Positions 38,182-50,693 are shown, counted from the first letter of the stretch. The stretch: DNA of 64,000 bases from Actinernus sp. WN-2022 (GCA_030867875.1 JAOWCC010001589.1:87071537-87135536), one strand, 5' to 3'. Numbers and translations: made by a program. The notes: a model not told the origin generated them from the letters alone.

Positions 38182-41100
38182 TCAGTCCTGGATACCGAGC
38201 TTGTCTTTGATTTTCTGACACTTTTTCCCGATGAAGTCCTCCAAGGCACCAAATAGCATGATGACCATCACGAGCCCCACCAATATATAGCACCCAAACG
38301 GCACCGTATGCTGGATGTGTTCGGGTACATAATCACCCAGACCTGGACAGTGACACATAGTGAAGATCATACCGTTAGCACAACTAATTATCGGTTATCA
38401 CAAATTAGAAAACGGTGCAAATATAATCTCAATGTCGGCAATGTGTTTTGCAATTTCCAATAACTCCTCTCTTAAAACTGCCGGGAGAACTAGCCTAGTA
38501 TGCATAACATGCATTGTTTGGTTAAGAAGCTGGACGGCGGAAGTTTGGAAACTGAACGGCGTTGCAGGAACATGTGCAATTAAGGTCAGGGTCCGAACAG
38601 AGGTTTCAGTAAAAAAAAACGTCTGCAACTTTGCTTGGTAACCAACTGTAAGCACGCTGGTGTACAGTTTTATGCTGTTAAACTTGGAAAAGGTGTAACT
38701 CTCCCCTCCTTTTCTAACTAAGAAGCCAAATAAATGAAACTAAGGTATCAACCTGTAACGATACACAGGACGCAATACCGATGTAGCTCGAAAACACGGC
38801 GTCTCTGATGAACTCTGGTCAACTGTAAAACCCCGTAAAAACCTCTACTGCATGCTCTTATTAGGAATGTGATGCCGAGTATGAAAAGATAGATGGAATA
38901 ATGCAAAATTTATTTACATGTACACAAATTGTGGTTGGACGTTTATTGACTGGGATTACGCAAATTCTCCCAAAAAATATTGAGCACACTGTCAGTTTGA
39001 CAAGAAATAAATATTGAACAAACAATCTAACCCCTAGAACATGGATGTTTTTGCCTCCGTATGTACACTGTTATCCACTACTATTTCAGCGGCAGAATAA
39101 TATTTCAGCTTGCCTGTTTGATGCCCACTTCAGACCAGTTGACAGTTCTCTAGATAATTGGGCTTTTTTCAATTATAGTACATTTCGTTTTGGGATACAT
39201 AAAAAACAAAAATATTTTACTCAAGGTAAAAGTCAAGCTGAGTGGGTCTATTATAATTTAAAATTGCTTTCAAGGACACGAGTTTAAAAAGTATGTAAGC
39301 TTAATTATTGGTACTGATCATGAGTAAAACGATTTTGTTTTAAGATTTTGGATAAGTCCAGAAAAAAATGTTGTGCAAGGTCATGACTCATGGTATCTTT
39401 AAAAAAGATCATGCAGGGCCGGCCAGAAGATTGAAATTCTAACCTGTGATGAGTCTTTGAAGCCAGCCCTTCGGTTGGCGCCGAGAATATCGACCTAAAG
39501 GACCTAAAACTTTTTCACAATCTTTCATTCCAGCGGTTTGACACATTTTGAAAGCTGTACGAATCAAACTTACATGGGGCAAAGATGGCCGATGGCAAAG
39601 ACCAGGGCAAGTTCAAACGACGTCGTTTCCAGGACTTCTTGGAAACGAGGGTGTCGCAAAGCACGACGGGATAGTGTTAACTAACACGACACGATAGCAG
39701 TAGACACAACAATTGTATGAGAGCGTTTTCGAAAAAAATTGGGTTGAATATTTTCGTTAAAATAATTAACAATTCGCTTTACTTCCTGTTTAGTCGTCGA
39801 GAACTGTATTTTCCGGACCGATTCAAGCGATGTTTTTAGCATATTTCATACCTGTAGCATAGGACTACTTCCCATGAAAATTTCATTCCATTTGCTTTAT
39901 TCGATTTTGGTTTATGGAATCATAAATAATGTCATAAATATGCTCATTTTACTCAAAATAGTAACGTATTTGCTAAGAAAGCTGCAATTCGAAAACTTAG
40001 TCGATAAATATTTGTTAAAGTCTTTTCACCTGAAATTTAACATGTACTACCCTGGCTCAGTAAATTTCAAGAGCATTGAATCATTTTAAGGGTACGAAAT
40101 AAAAACAAAAACATAGGGAACTTTTACATTCATCCACGCAAGCTTCATTGCTGTATCATTTTGTTGATAGCTTGTGTCTTTCCGAAATTTCTCTTTTGTC
40201 TAGATTCTACATACTTGTGTGCTTTTGAACTAACAAGTTACGTAGCGAATTGTTAATTTTTTTAACGAAAATATTCAACCCAATTTTTTTCGAAAACGAT
40301 CTCATACAATTGTTTTTAAACTTTGCAGTCCTGAAGGCCTACATTTAGACTACAAGGGACAATAGGTCGTTTTAAAAGTTTAGATCTAGATTTCGAGAAA
40401 ATTGATGATATCTAAAATACATGACGTCAACGTTGGAAAGTTTATTCTATTTCTAGTAAATGGGTGAAGTAGCTAGCTCGACCGAGCTCTGGCAGTGGAG
40501 TATCAGCCGTTCAAAGTGGGTATGGTGCGTCCCTGGTAAATCCAGGCGAGCCACCTTAAGTAACCAGGTCAGCGACGGCAGTGACGACGGGATGTATAGA
40601 GGTGTTTCTGCTGAAATTTAGTGGACTCTTTCCTTTGTTCGTCTTTAATTGTTTCTCACAACCAGATTTTCGAAAAATATGATGAACATAGAGTTACGTT
40701 CGCATTCTCTTTAAAACGTAACATTTGGGGATTTCACGTTCTGAAAAGTACGTACTGAAAAGGAACCTCGTTACTTTCCCCGTCCTAGCGTATCCAACTA
40801 CGAAGGACACGGTCATATTGGATACTGATGCCAGTAACGTGGGCGTCAGAAGCTGGAGATAGGGTGTCTTGGCACCTTGTAGTTCTCCGTCGCTTCTGGA
40901 AAGAAGTGCTTAAACAGCAGCCAAACTGTCGGGCACTTAGGGTTTAAGAAGTCGCTAGCACGAGTGAAAGAACGGTTGTACTGGAACGGCTACACTCAGG
41001 AAGTTCGGCGTTGGTGCAAAGAATGTGATTTCTGTTACTCGCAAAATGGTCCGACAAGAAGACCGAAAGCTTTCTCTATTTGTCGGTGCGTTTCCCCTTC

Positions 41101-44100
41101 TTCACTTCTTACACAACGAGCTGCTACTTCTTGTACCGAGTTCGTGGCTGCTCCGTCGGGTTCAATAGCCTCAAGAAGACCGTGTGTTTGGTCACTGTCT
41201 ACCAAGGTCGTTGCCACCATTAGCTGACTACGTTTCTGAAATCGGCTCTAATATACCCAAACCCCTACTGTTTATATATGTATTATTAATACAATGAACT
41301 CTAACCGAGCGAGTACTACTGTGTGTGGTTTCGCAAACAACAACCCTCCGACAAGCTGCCCCTCTGGAACGGTCAACCGGTAACTGCCTTCCATCAACTT
41401 TGATGTCTGCAATCCAAACATCCTGTTCTATGGTCGAGGAACCAACGCGGATCTTAAACTTTCCCCGACCTGCAAACGGGAGATATCTTCCGTCCGCCAG
41501 GACCATGCTTTGCTTTGGATCGACCAGAGATCCAAAGTAATGCCTCCGCAATTTTTTTATAGACTGAAGGGTTAATGTTGGCTCCGGTATCTATAACTGA
41601 GAAATATGACGCGCAGATCTTCCACGTAACATTCCGCAAACAATCGGCCTCTCAGTCGTAACACCAAAAAATCGAGCTCAGGCCTGCGAGCTCGGCTGCT
41701 TCCCATTTAACGACGGCCTAGTCTTGTGCTTCATTATCCTCGCCATTTTTCGCTAGCGGGCAGTTTCTCTGAAAATGATTTAAGTCCCCGCAGGTGTAGC
41801 ATCCTGTATATGATATGCCCATCTGGCCACGTGGCCACCTTCCCTCAAGAATACGCTCAAGCATCAAACGAATATCTTTGGGCTCTTGCTTTGTGTCATT
41901 TCAGCTCGGACCACTTCCGTTTGGTTCTCCACTCCGAACTTCATCGATAGAGCGCTCGTTAATACTCTGATATCGTTCCGTTGTTTGCGGTCCAGGTCCC
42001 CTAGCACAGCCCGTGCAGGCCGCTCGAAACGAGTATTGGCTTATCCAACAATACAAAACGCCCTAACCTTTAGGACGAGCAGTACAAAAACAATAGCGCT
42101 ACAGTATAATGAATGCAATCAGAATACAGGTCTCGAGTGATACTGTATTCCTCTGATAGCAAGATAAGTGGTTTTTGTATCGTCGTCCCACCTGTTGAGC
42201 TCGGCCACAATCTCGAATTGTGCCACGTAATCTTCCCATGAGGTGGATCCGGGGCGAACTCGAGGCTTCTCTACACTAGATTTCGACTCCTTACTTCCAC
42301 TAATTTCCATGCCTTCCAAGCTTTTTGCTTTGTGGCCTCTATTAGTCGGGCGTTCGCGCGATTTTACGTCCTGGTCGGGGGGACTGTTGTCTAGCTGGCC
42401 ACATTGGCCAACTGCATGTGTCTCACAACCGGAAATCAGACTACTGTTTATTACAAACCGTTAAACTACAACACAAGGAGAGGGTCAATTGTATGTACGT
42501 ACTGCACTGAGCGCGATGAAGCAATAGTAAAACGACTCGAACAAACTCCACCCCTCGCCGCACACAGGGAAACACCTGGAAAGGGTCAATTGTACGTACC
42601 TATTGCACTGAGCGCGATGAAGCAATAGTAAAACGACTCGAACAAACTCCACCCCTCACCGCACACAGGGAAACACCTGGAGAGGGTCAATTGTACGCAC
42701 CTACTGTACTGAGCGTGATGAAGCAATAGTAAAACGACTCGAACAAACTCCACCCCTCACCGCACACAGGGAAACACCTGGAGAGGGTCAATTGTACGTA
42801 CCTACTGTACTGAGCGTGATGAAGCAATAGTAAAACGACTCGAACAAACTCCACCCCTCACCGCACACAGGGAAACACCTGGAGAGGGTCAATTGTACGT
42901 ACCTACTGTACTGAGCGTGATGAAGCAATAGTAAAACGACTCGAACAAACTCCAGCCCTCACCGCACACAGGGAAACACCTGGAGAGGGTCAATTGTACG
43001 TACCTACTGTACTGAGCGTGATGAAGCAATAGTAAAACGACTCGAACAAACTCCAGCCCTCACCGCACACAGGGAAACACCTGGAGAGGGTCAATTGTAC
43101 GTACCTACTGTACTGAGCGTGATGAAGCAATAGTAAAACGACTCGGACAAACTCCACCCCTCACCGCACACAGGGAAACACCTGGAGAGGGTCAATTGTA
43201 CGTACCTACTGTACTGAGCGTGATGAAGCAATAGTAAAACGACTCGAACAAACTCCAGCCCTCACCGCACACAGGGAAACACCTGGAGAGGGTCAATTGT
43301 ACGTACCTACTGTACTGAGCGTGATGAAGCAATAGTAAAACGACTCGGACAAACTCCACCCCTCACCGCACACAGGGAAACACCTGGAGAGGGTCAATTG
43401 TACGTACCTACTGTACTGAGCGTGATGAAGCAATAGTAAAACGACTCGAACAAACTCCAGCCCTCACCGCACACAGGGAAACACCTGGAGAGGGTCAATT
43501 GTACGTACCTACTGTACTGAGCGTGATGAAGCAATAGTAAAACGACTCGAACAAACTCCAGCCCTCACCGCACACAGGGAAACACCTGGAGAGGGTCAAT
43601 TGTACGTACCTACTGTACTGAGCGTGATGAAGCAATAGTAAAACGACTCGGACAAACTCCACCCCTCACCGCACACAGGGAAACACCTGGAGAGGGTCAA
43701 TTGTACGTACCTACTGTACTGAGCGTGATGAAGCAATAGTAAAACGACTCGAACAAACTCCAGCCCTCACCGCACACAGGGAAACACCTGGAGAGGGTCA
43801 ATTGTACGTACCTACTGTACTGAGCGTGATGAAGCAATAGTAAAACGACTCGGACAAACTCCACCCCTCACCGCACACAGGGAAACACCTGGAGAGGGTC
43901 AATTGTACGTACCTACTGTACTGAGCGTGATGAAGCAATAGTAAAACGACTCGAACAAACTCCACCCCTCACCGCACACAGGGAAACACCTGGAGAGGGT
44001 CAATTGTACGCACCTACTGTACTGAGCGTGATGAAGCAATAGTAAAACGACTCGAACAAACTCCACCCCTCACCGCACACAGGGAAACACCTGGAGAGGG

Positions 44101-47100
44101 TCAATTGTACGTACCTACTGTACTGAGCGTGATGAAGCAATAGTAAAACGACTCGAACAAACTCCAGCCCTCACCGCACACAGGGAAACACCTGGAGAGG
44201 GTCAATTGTACGTACCTACTGTACTGAGCGTGATGAAGCAATAGTAAAACGACTCGGACAAACTCCACCCCTCGCCGCACACAGGGAAACACCTGGAGAG
44301 GGTCAATTGTACGTACCTACTGTACTGAGCGTGATGAAGCAATAGTAAAACGACTCGAACAAACTCCAGCCCTCACCGCACACAGGGAAACACCTGGAGA
44401 GGGTCAATTGTACGTACCTACTGTACTGAGCGTGATGAAGCAATAGTAAAACGACTCGGACAAACTCCACCCCTCACCGCACACAGGGAAACACCTGGAG
44501 AGGGTCAATTGTACGTACCTACTGTACTGAGCGTGATGAAGCAATAGTAAAACGACTCGAACAAACTCCAGCCCTCACCGCACACAGGGAAACACCTGGA
44601 GGGTCAATTGTACGTACCTACTGTACTGAGCGTGATGAAGCAATAGTAAAACGACTCGAACAAACTCCAGCCCTCACCGCACACAGGGAAACACCTGGAG
44701 AGGGTCAATTGTACGTACCTACTGTACTGAGCGTGATGAAGCAATAGTAAAACGACTCGAACAAACTCCACCCCTCACCGCACACAGGGAAACACCTGGA
44801 GAGGGTCAATTGTACGTACCTACTGTACTGAGCGTGATGAAGCAATAGTAAAACGACTCGAACAAACTCCACCCCTCACACACAGAGAAGAACAGTGCGC
44901 CAACACACAGGTAGCCCAACGAGGCTGCGGCCACGTGCTTCAGGGTAATGTTTAGTTCGGGGATCGGCTGATTCATGTCAGCTTGTGCGTCGTCTTTCTT
45001 GTGTTTCTCGGCCGCAGCACGGCGCTTACGTCTATGGTATTCAGCGTGTAGTGTGTGCACCACACTGGAAAACAAACGAGGCTCTGTTAATACGGAAATT
45101 GGACTGACATAATGAGTCCGCTTTTTGGCTTTATATGGCGATAGAACTGAAAGTAGTTAAAATGGTGCGCTTATTAACAAACAAACAAGTACTGGAGAAA
45201 TGTTGGGCCATTGGCGCCAGGCCCGACTTAACTCAACTCGATTATTATCTTGTAATTAAGAAATCATTAATCCTGATAGTCCACAGAACACGGATGTTAA
45301 CCTGGTGTTCTATTAATCGATTTGCTGCAAACTCATCCACGAATCGTCAGCTAGATCAACGAAAGCTGTCGATTCTGATCCATTTACTACAGACTGTACT
45401 TACTCCGTGAGAAAAGCCGCCAGACTGCCAGCCACCACAGAGAACAGAGGTATACCGCCAGCAGCATACAACATGCAGAACACCCGACTCTTGACAGATA
45501 CTGGGTTGATATTACCATAACCTGTACGTGAGGCAAGAAAACAACATTTACGGCCGATGCATTTGCCTTGCGGCTTGCCTATTTAGTCACGAAACATTCC
45601 TTTCTATTACCGTTCGACTCTCTCCCATCCCGAATTCTGATTGGTTGATTCGCCTGCAATTATGTTTTAGCATGCGCACTATTGACCGATCCGTTTAGTA
45701 AACACTGCAGCTCGATTTGCCAAGCTGTTGGAGGCTCAAATTTATAGTTACGAAACTCTGGATGTTATATTTAATTTTATCTAATGATAAAACAGTTATT
45801 GAACTCTGCTATCGCAAAGTGTGTATTTGTCAATGTCAATCTCGCTATCACTTATTACCGGACAGCTCGCCACGACCAAATCATATTTTGCTCAACCTCG
45901 TCCAATATATAAATTGCTTTTAGTATAAACATATTGTCAGACCAATGGCTTATCTCACTCGCTGGTAAATTCTTACATTTTAGTAACCTCGTTCCCAGGG
46001 TCTTCCGTTCAGGATGAATCTATATATCTTGGCTTCTAATTGGTCGAATCGGGAAATTGCAGATGTAACGAGGGTTGTCATTGGACATTCGCTACTCTAT
46101 CACAGAATAGATAGTAGAGGACCAATCAGATTGCTGGACAAGGAGAACGCTTTACTTCGACTTGTCCAATACAGAACATGTATTCGAAGATGGGAGGTTT
46201 GACAAGCAGAAAGGTAAAAAACATGTATCTAAAACATCAAAATAGCCTTTGATTTGACCTCTTGAAAGCAGAAACGTTCTCTGTGATGTGCTTACAGAAT
46301 ACTTGTATGTTTATACTAAAACAATGAATTAGACTTCTATGGCTGATAGTGGATCTCGTCAATTATCAGTCGATAGAAACTTCGAGCTCGTAGCCTAATT
46401 GTTAAATATATTGCTTTCTCGACCAATCAGAAACTTAGTTTGCAACCATCAAATATTTCCATCGATTCGCGGAATATTGACACATTAATCGCACGTTTTT
46501 ATCGAGCCATTCAAAAACTCTTGAATAGTTAATGAGCATTTTGTCCAATCAGATGAAGCAATCAGTCACATGCATGCTCCTTTATACCTGATAAAATCTC
46601 GTCATTCTAAAAGGCCCGCGGAGGGATTTGAATTCTGTCCCAGAGGGAAACGGGGTTAATGATTGAGACAATGGAATTTCTATTGATGTTTCAGCTTTCT
46701 CATTGAATTGCTAATTAGGATGAACGTTTTATATAAAGAATACTAATAAACATGAAATTTTATATAAAGTTTCATCCTAATTAAGAATTCACTGATAAAG
46801 ACCCAAAGATAGCAAAAAGTACACGGAACATAAGGTACCTAGATAATAAATTTTGCAATAAATTTACTAATATCAGCAGACTACCGAGATACACAGATAA
46901 TATTTTTAAAATGAAGTTATCCAACTACCATTACTTGTTTACCGAGCCACTGTTTAGTTCCAATTATTAAACCAAACTCAAAGCCGTAAAATAATAAAAA
47001 CGTGCATTAAACTTACATATTTTGTGCCGGAGTCAAAAATTTAGAGTCTGCCGTCCTGTCAGTCACATCGCTTTCCAAGTCTTGTACTTTATCGAGGTAA

Positions 47101-48660
47101 ACTACGACACCAAATCCTTCAAGTGCAGGTTCTTCTTGCATTGCGAAACGCCGCTTCAAACAACATAGTATGGTAATTTCTTCATGTCATTCCCTTGAGA
47201 TGTTCGTAATTGCAGGCGGTGATTAATCGAATATTTTGCATGGCGTTGTGAATACAAAGGTTCAATGGTTCATTAAGTAACCATTCCCTTGAGATGTGCG
47301 TCTTTCTTTCATTGCATTCTTAAAGCGTTTTGAAGCCGTTTAAAACACTCACAGCACGTGTTTTATCAAGTCTAAAAATTCTCGGGCGAATTTGTTCGTG
47401 TTTTAAACAGTACATAAAAATGCGATAAATATTCGAAACTGAGTTATATTGTGGAAAAGTCCAGCAGGCCTTCACCTCTCAAAACCTTGCATTTTACTGG
47501 GCCCCATTTGGACTGGGTTTGTACTGTTTCAGGGTTAGGCATTGTTGGGATAGCCACAGAGCCAGTACTATAGAGGTTTTGCACCACCACGTGATGGCAG
47601 CCATGTTGGTGGCCAGAACAATAGAATGTTATTCCTTTGAGATTTAATTTTTCACATGATTGAACAAATCTCATTGTTCTGGCCACCAACATGGCTGCCA
47701 TCACGTGGTGGTGCAAAACCTCTATTCCAGGTTCCGAGGAGGTGAAGGCTGCCCCGAAAAGTGACTCGAAAATTAAAAACCGAGAATATCACTTTAGAAA
47801 AAAATGGCAAAACGGAGTGATCTATACTTTCAATAGGAATCCAATTATTGCCCACAAAACAAGCCTCGGTGAACATTAATAAAACATCAACCTGTCTAGG
47901 ACCTGCTAGTTGATCTGAATATATCTGTGTATTAATCGAAAATTCTCATGCGCCTTAATAAATTCGGCGAGAGGTAGAACCTCTGGAACCCAGGGTACAT
48001 GTGTTTGGGTCTCGAAACTAATCCAATCGGGTAACTGGATCAGATATGTTATTTATTGGTCATAAAGCTTTTTCTGCGCGCCAATTGGAATCCATATCTA
48101 TCTCACTTTTTAGTATCAAAGACATTGTTAATAAACGCTTTATATACCTGCAATAAATACATTGAGTTTTCTCAGTACTTTGAATAAGATGTAAAAGCAT
48201 GGGAGACGAGCTATCGCTTACCAATAGTAGTGAAAATGGTGCAAGCAAAGAGCCACGAATCAGCGAATCCCCAGTGAACCGATGTTTCACTCGCAGAGGT
48301 ATCGCCTTGGCTTGCAACGTACGTGTCTATCTTGCTTGCCACCTGCTTGGACCAATCTTCAAACGTTTTGTCATTGTTGTTTTTATCCTTCCATAATTCC
48401 TGTAGCAAATCTTCCTTGCTGACCGAGCCTCCATCATTTCGGCCTTCATGGTTAATTTCTCCAACTCCAATGCCGGATGATGTTGCCTCGAAAGACTTGA
48501 AAACCAATCCGCCAAACAAGCCGTACAGAATCAATATTCCGACAAGAATAGCATTGTATTTAAGTTTTGGCTTCAAGTCGCTGAATGTTCTCTCAACAGG
48601 GTTTTTAGTCGCGCATACGGTGTCTTTGTCAGTTATCTTTGCTGAAGACTCGGTGTTCAT
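38182..48660 (-). CDS. Two-pore-domain (K2P) potassium leak channel (complete)
   Basis: K2P (KCNK) channels form dimers in the membrane and carry background K+ current. Four minus-strand exons join in frame to 317 codons plus stop: 48660-48222, 45521-45413, 45064-44820 and 38342-38182. The topology is complete: TM1 about residues 36-54, an extracellular cap helix region with E/K/D-rich sequence, P1 filter TTIGYGN (144-150), TM2 about 159-181, and TM3 about 222-243. P2 filter TVGLGDY (263-269) and TM4 about 279-296 follow, then a short tail. Cytoplasmic loop [14 protein letters not shown] is very basic. The P2 filter is split by the last intron: TV and the first base of the G codon are in exon 3, and the rest, with LGDY, is in exon 4. 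That 6.5-kb intron contains 23 tandem copies of the end of exon 3 and its donor site. I start at ATG 48660 because the frame upstream has no other ATG before a stop; an additional 5' coding exon cannot be excluded. The KCNK subfamily is not determined. Confidence 0.93.
39709..40313. mobile_element. Inverted-repeat element in the last K2P intron
   Basis: About 70 bp at each end are reverse complements; the left end is CAATTGTATGAGAGCGTTTT and the right end reads AAAACGATCTCATACAATTG. The core is about 465 bp and contains a 71-codon frame without recognisable motifs. No clear target duplication. Confidence 0.7.
40775..41090 (+). pseudogene. LTR (gypsy-type) pol fragment: RNase H start and integrase zinc domain
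   Basis: Plus-strand frames read [20 protein letters not shown], the start of the RNase H domain. About 100 bp later comes [20 protein letters not shown] followed by [13 protein letters not shown], the integrase HHCC zinc-binding segment. The two parts are in separated frames with DNA missing between them, so this is a decayed fragment. Confidence 0.75.
41230..42320 (-). pseudogene. LTR (gypsy-type) gag-protease fragment, interrupted by a MITE
   Basis: On the minus strand, 42319-42150 reads [20 protein letters not shown], a gag capsid-like segment. 41830-41735 has a CCHC zinc knuckle ([14 protein letters not shown]). 41640-41400 has a retropepsin-like [11 protein letters not shown] core with [14 protein letters not shown]. 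The gag frame is broken by the 130-bp MITE at 42013-42146. The fragment lies on the opposite strand to the pol pieces at 40775-41090, so the element is rearranged or two copies are present. Confidence 0.75.
42013..42146. mobile_element. MITE family R5, copy 2, inserted in gag remnant
   Basis: Reverse-orientation copy of 35674-35805, with the CGCTCGAAAC and CTCGAGTGATACTGTA ends. It splits the gag-like frame of the surrounding LTR remnant, so it arrived after that element. Confidence 0.7.
42482..44819 (-). repeat. 101-bp minisatellite made of K2P exon-3 end plus 5' splice donor
   Basis: The motif GGGTCAATTG recurs every 101 bp from 42482 to 44803 (one interval is 99 bp). That gives 24 occurrences, the last of which is the intron start of the real exon 3. 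Read on the minus strand, every unit encodes the [18 protein letters not shown] pore segment, ends in the same ACAGTAG exon end and has GTACGTAC or GTGCGTAC as donor. It then continues through CCCTCTCCAG (acceptor-like) into the next unit. Units with TTTGTCCGAG (Phe to Ser in the pore-helix part) alternate in places with TTTGTTCGAG units, a higher-order pattern. Confidence 0.95.
46500..47412 (-). repeat. Dispersed repeat R4, copy 2 (uninterrupted)
   Basis: Reverse-strand counterpart of 16440-17850, without the nested MITE. Shared blocks include CATCCTAATTAGCAATTCAA, the [10 protein letters not shown] coding-like exon and its donor, and the hairpin end near TTTAAAACACTCACAGC. It lies in the first K2P intron. 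Confidence 0.75.
47573..47722. mobile_element. 150-bp palindromic MITE with TA duplication
   Basis: Arms of about 60 bp are nearly perfect reverse complements. The left end is GAGGTTTTGCACCACCACGT and the right end is ACGTGGTGGTGCAAAACCTC. TA flanks both ends (47571-47572 and 47723-47724). It lies in K2P intron 1. Confidence 0.85.
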
Positions 48661-50295
48661 CTTCTTCGCTCGAGCCACTTCGGCCAATAGATTTTGATTC
48701 AGTGAGTCGCTGTCAGAACCGACGTCTTTCTCAGATAAAACCGAACGCCCAGTGGTTCACCAAATGGTGTTTACAACCTATTTGGATGAGGCATTCCCCA
48801 GATCTCTTCAGCCAGTTTGTTTTTAATTATTCATGTAAGCTATTTCAAAATACTGCTATATAGACGCCACAAATCCTGGAATTGTTTAGTGTTGCAGCTG
48901 ACCTATAGGAAATGGCTTCCAAATTATGGATGCTGAAGTAGAGAATGGTCGTAAAATTACTGCCGGTTAATGTATACTATAAACAATTATGTATGTCTTT
49001 CAGATAAACAGAAAGTATTCCGTCCCTGCTAAAGGGCTGCATGTTGTATGCATGTGGGAAAGGAGTAACTGTTTTGTAGTAATCATTGAAATTAATTACC
49101 AATTTCAGCCAAGCCTTGTGGAATTTAAAACGTGAAATTACAACAAGGGTACATTCTTTCAAAAGCAAATTTCGCCAGGATTTCGGTCGTACAGACCTTG
49201 CACTGCGTAAATAAACGCTTGTCATTCAATCAAAACTGAACTACCACTGAACAATTTATAAAATACTCAAACCATTTATTTGTACAAATGTTATTTTTGC
49301 ATAGAAAATAACACTTTGTTCCTAATGGACCGAAATTATTAGTGTTATTAATAAGAACATAAAACAAGTAAATTAAACCAATACACCTTAGTTGAGAATT
49401 AAAACAATTCACACAAACTGCATTATCTGCCACCTCAACGAGCCTTCAAAATGAATATTAAATACGTTAAAAAATAAAATTCAAACTCAAACATCTTTCG
49501 TTCTTCCGTTATTCAAACCACAACACGGGAAATTCCTGATATGATTGAGACCTTGTCCTGCCTTGCATTTCTTGAGCTCCATAACATTTAAAACGTACTA
49601 TATTTTGTCCCTTTGGTATTTGCTATGAACACTCTCCTGCTCAAACGTCCCTTAAGGACACACGCTGCAACACTGTGCAACATTGCGCGCAATCTTGCCA
49701 CCAATTGTTGTTCACACGGTGCAATTTGCTGCGCGCAATGTTGCCGAAGTAGAACTCGATCCTACTTCTGCCACATTGCAGCGCGTCTGTACCTTTACTT
49801 TGCTTCAGGCCTACAGCAGGGAGCTGTTTGATATAGGCCTATACTCTGTGATATTAACCCGGGGGGTGGGCCTCCCTATATGGCACTAACGGGAATGCTC
49901 GTCGTACCTTTAGGGTGTTCAATTTGAAACGTCTACAGTTGTAATTATCGTGGTACCTTTTATGGTATTCAAGTAAGCCGGGAAAGTAAGATACGAACTA
50001 CTTATCAGAAAAATTGGTACCCCCCCCCCCCCTCCTCGGGATCTTAGCTCGCTCTGACTCGCAATATAAAAAAGGAGTATGGCGAGGTTGCGTTGCGAGT
50101 TAAGATCCTAGAGTAGATATATTGATCTTAGAGTACTTCCTTGAACTTTCATTTTCACACGAAAAACCTAAAACAGTCACATAATAAGTGAACATCTAAG
50201 TCAGCTCAGTTAGTTAAAAAAAATCCCATTCTTGACCTACAGGTTTACTAAAATATACCGGCACACTACAGCCCGGTATACGCCACAACCATTTG

Positions 50296-50474
50296 GGGCA
50301 CGGCACTCCTAACTTGGGCACGGCACTCCTAACTTGGGCACGGCACTCTTAACTTGAGCACGGCACTCTTAACTTGGGCACGGCACTCCTAACTTGGGCA
50401 CGGCACTCCTAACTTGGGCACGGCACTCTTAACTTGAGCACGGCACTCTTAACTTGGGCATGGCACTCCTAACA
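50296..50474. repeat. 20-bp minisatellite, 9 copies
   Basis: The unit GGGCACGGCACTCCTAACTT repeats nine times with C/T and G/A variants; two copies of the variant block (TCTT, GAGCAC) recur with 100-bp spacing. Isolated reverse-complement pieces (GTGCCGTGCC) lie at 51005-51060. Confidence 0.9.
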
Positions 50475-50693
50475 GGCGGGCCGAGACTACCTTTTCACAG
50501 GGTCTTAGAACTCCTAGATGTACGGATAGTATCGTCGTGTACCGTTGAGATCCGTGGGGAATCACACCTCGCGCGCTCGGAGGATTGTCGTACCGCTATT
50601 ATATTAAATATTATACTATAATAAAATATTTTACGAACATGCTAATGAATTTGATATAAATCTGGTAAAAAACGACTGCAATCAGCGAATTCA

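Noticed and set aside
44101..44292. Short minus-strand frames with the pore peptide as separate channel genes
   Set aside because: They are units of the minisatellite derived from exon 3, without transmembrane segments of their own.
42482..44819. CRISPR-like regular repeat array
   Set aside because: Units are contiguous 101-bp copies with no unique spacers, inside an intron of an animal gene.
47444..47716. 90-codon His/Cys-containing frame resembling a zinc finger
   Set aside because: It lies mostly within the two arms of a palindromic MITE; the pattern comes from the inverted repeat.
48661..48687. Upstream TTG start for the K2P protein adding nine residues
   Set aside because: TTG starts are rare in animals; the in-frame ATG at 48660 is the first ATG after an upstream stop.
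48323..48697. 124-codon plus-strand frame opposite K2P exon 1
   Set aside because: It is the antisense shadow of the coding exon and shows no family motif.
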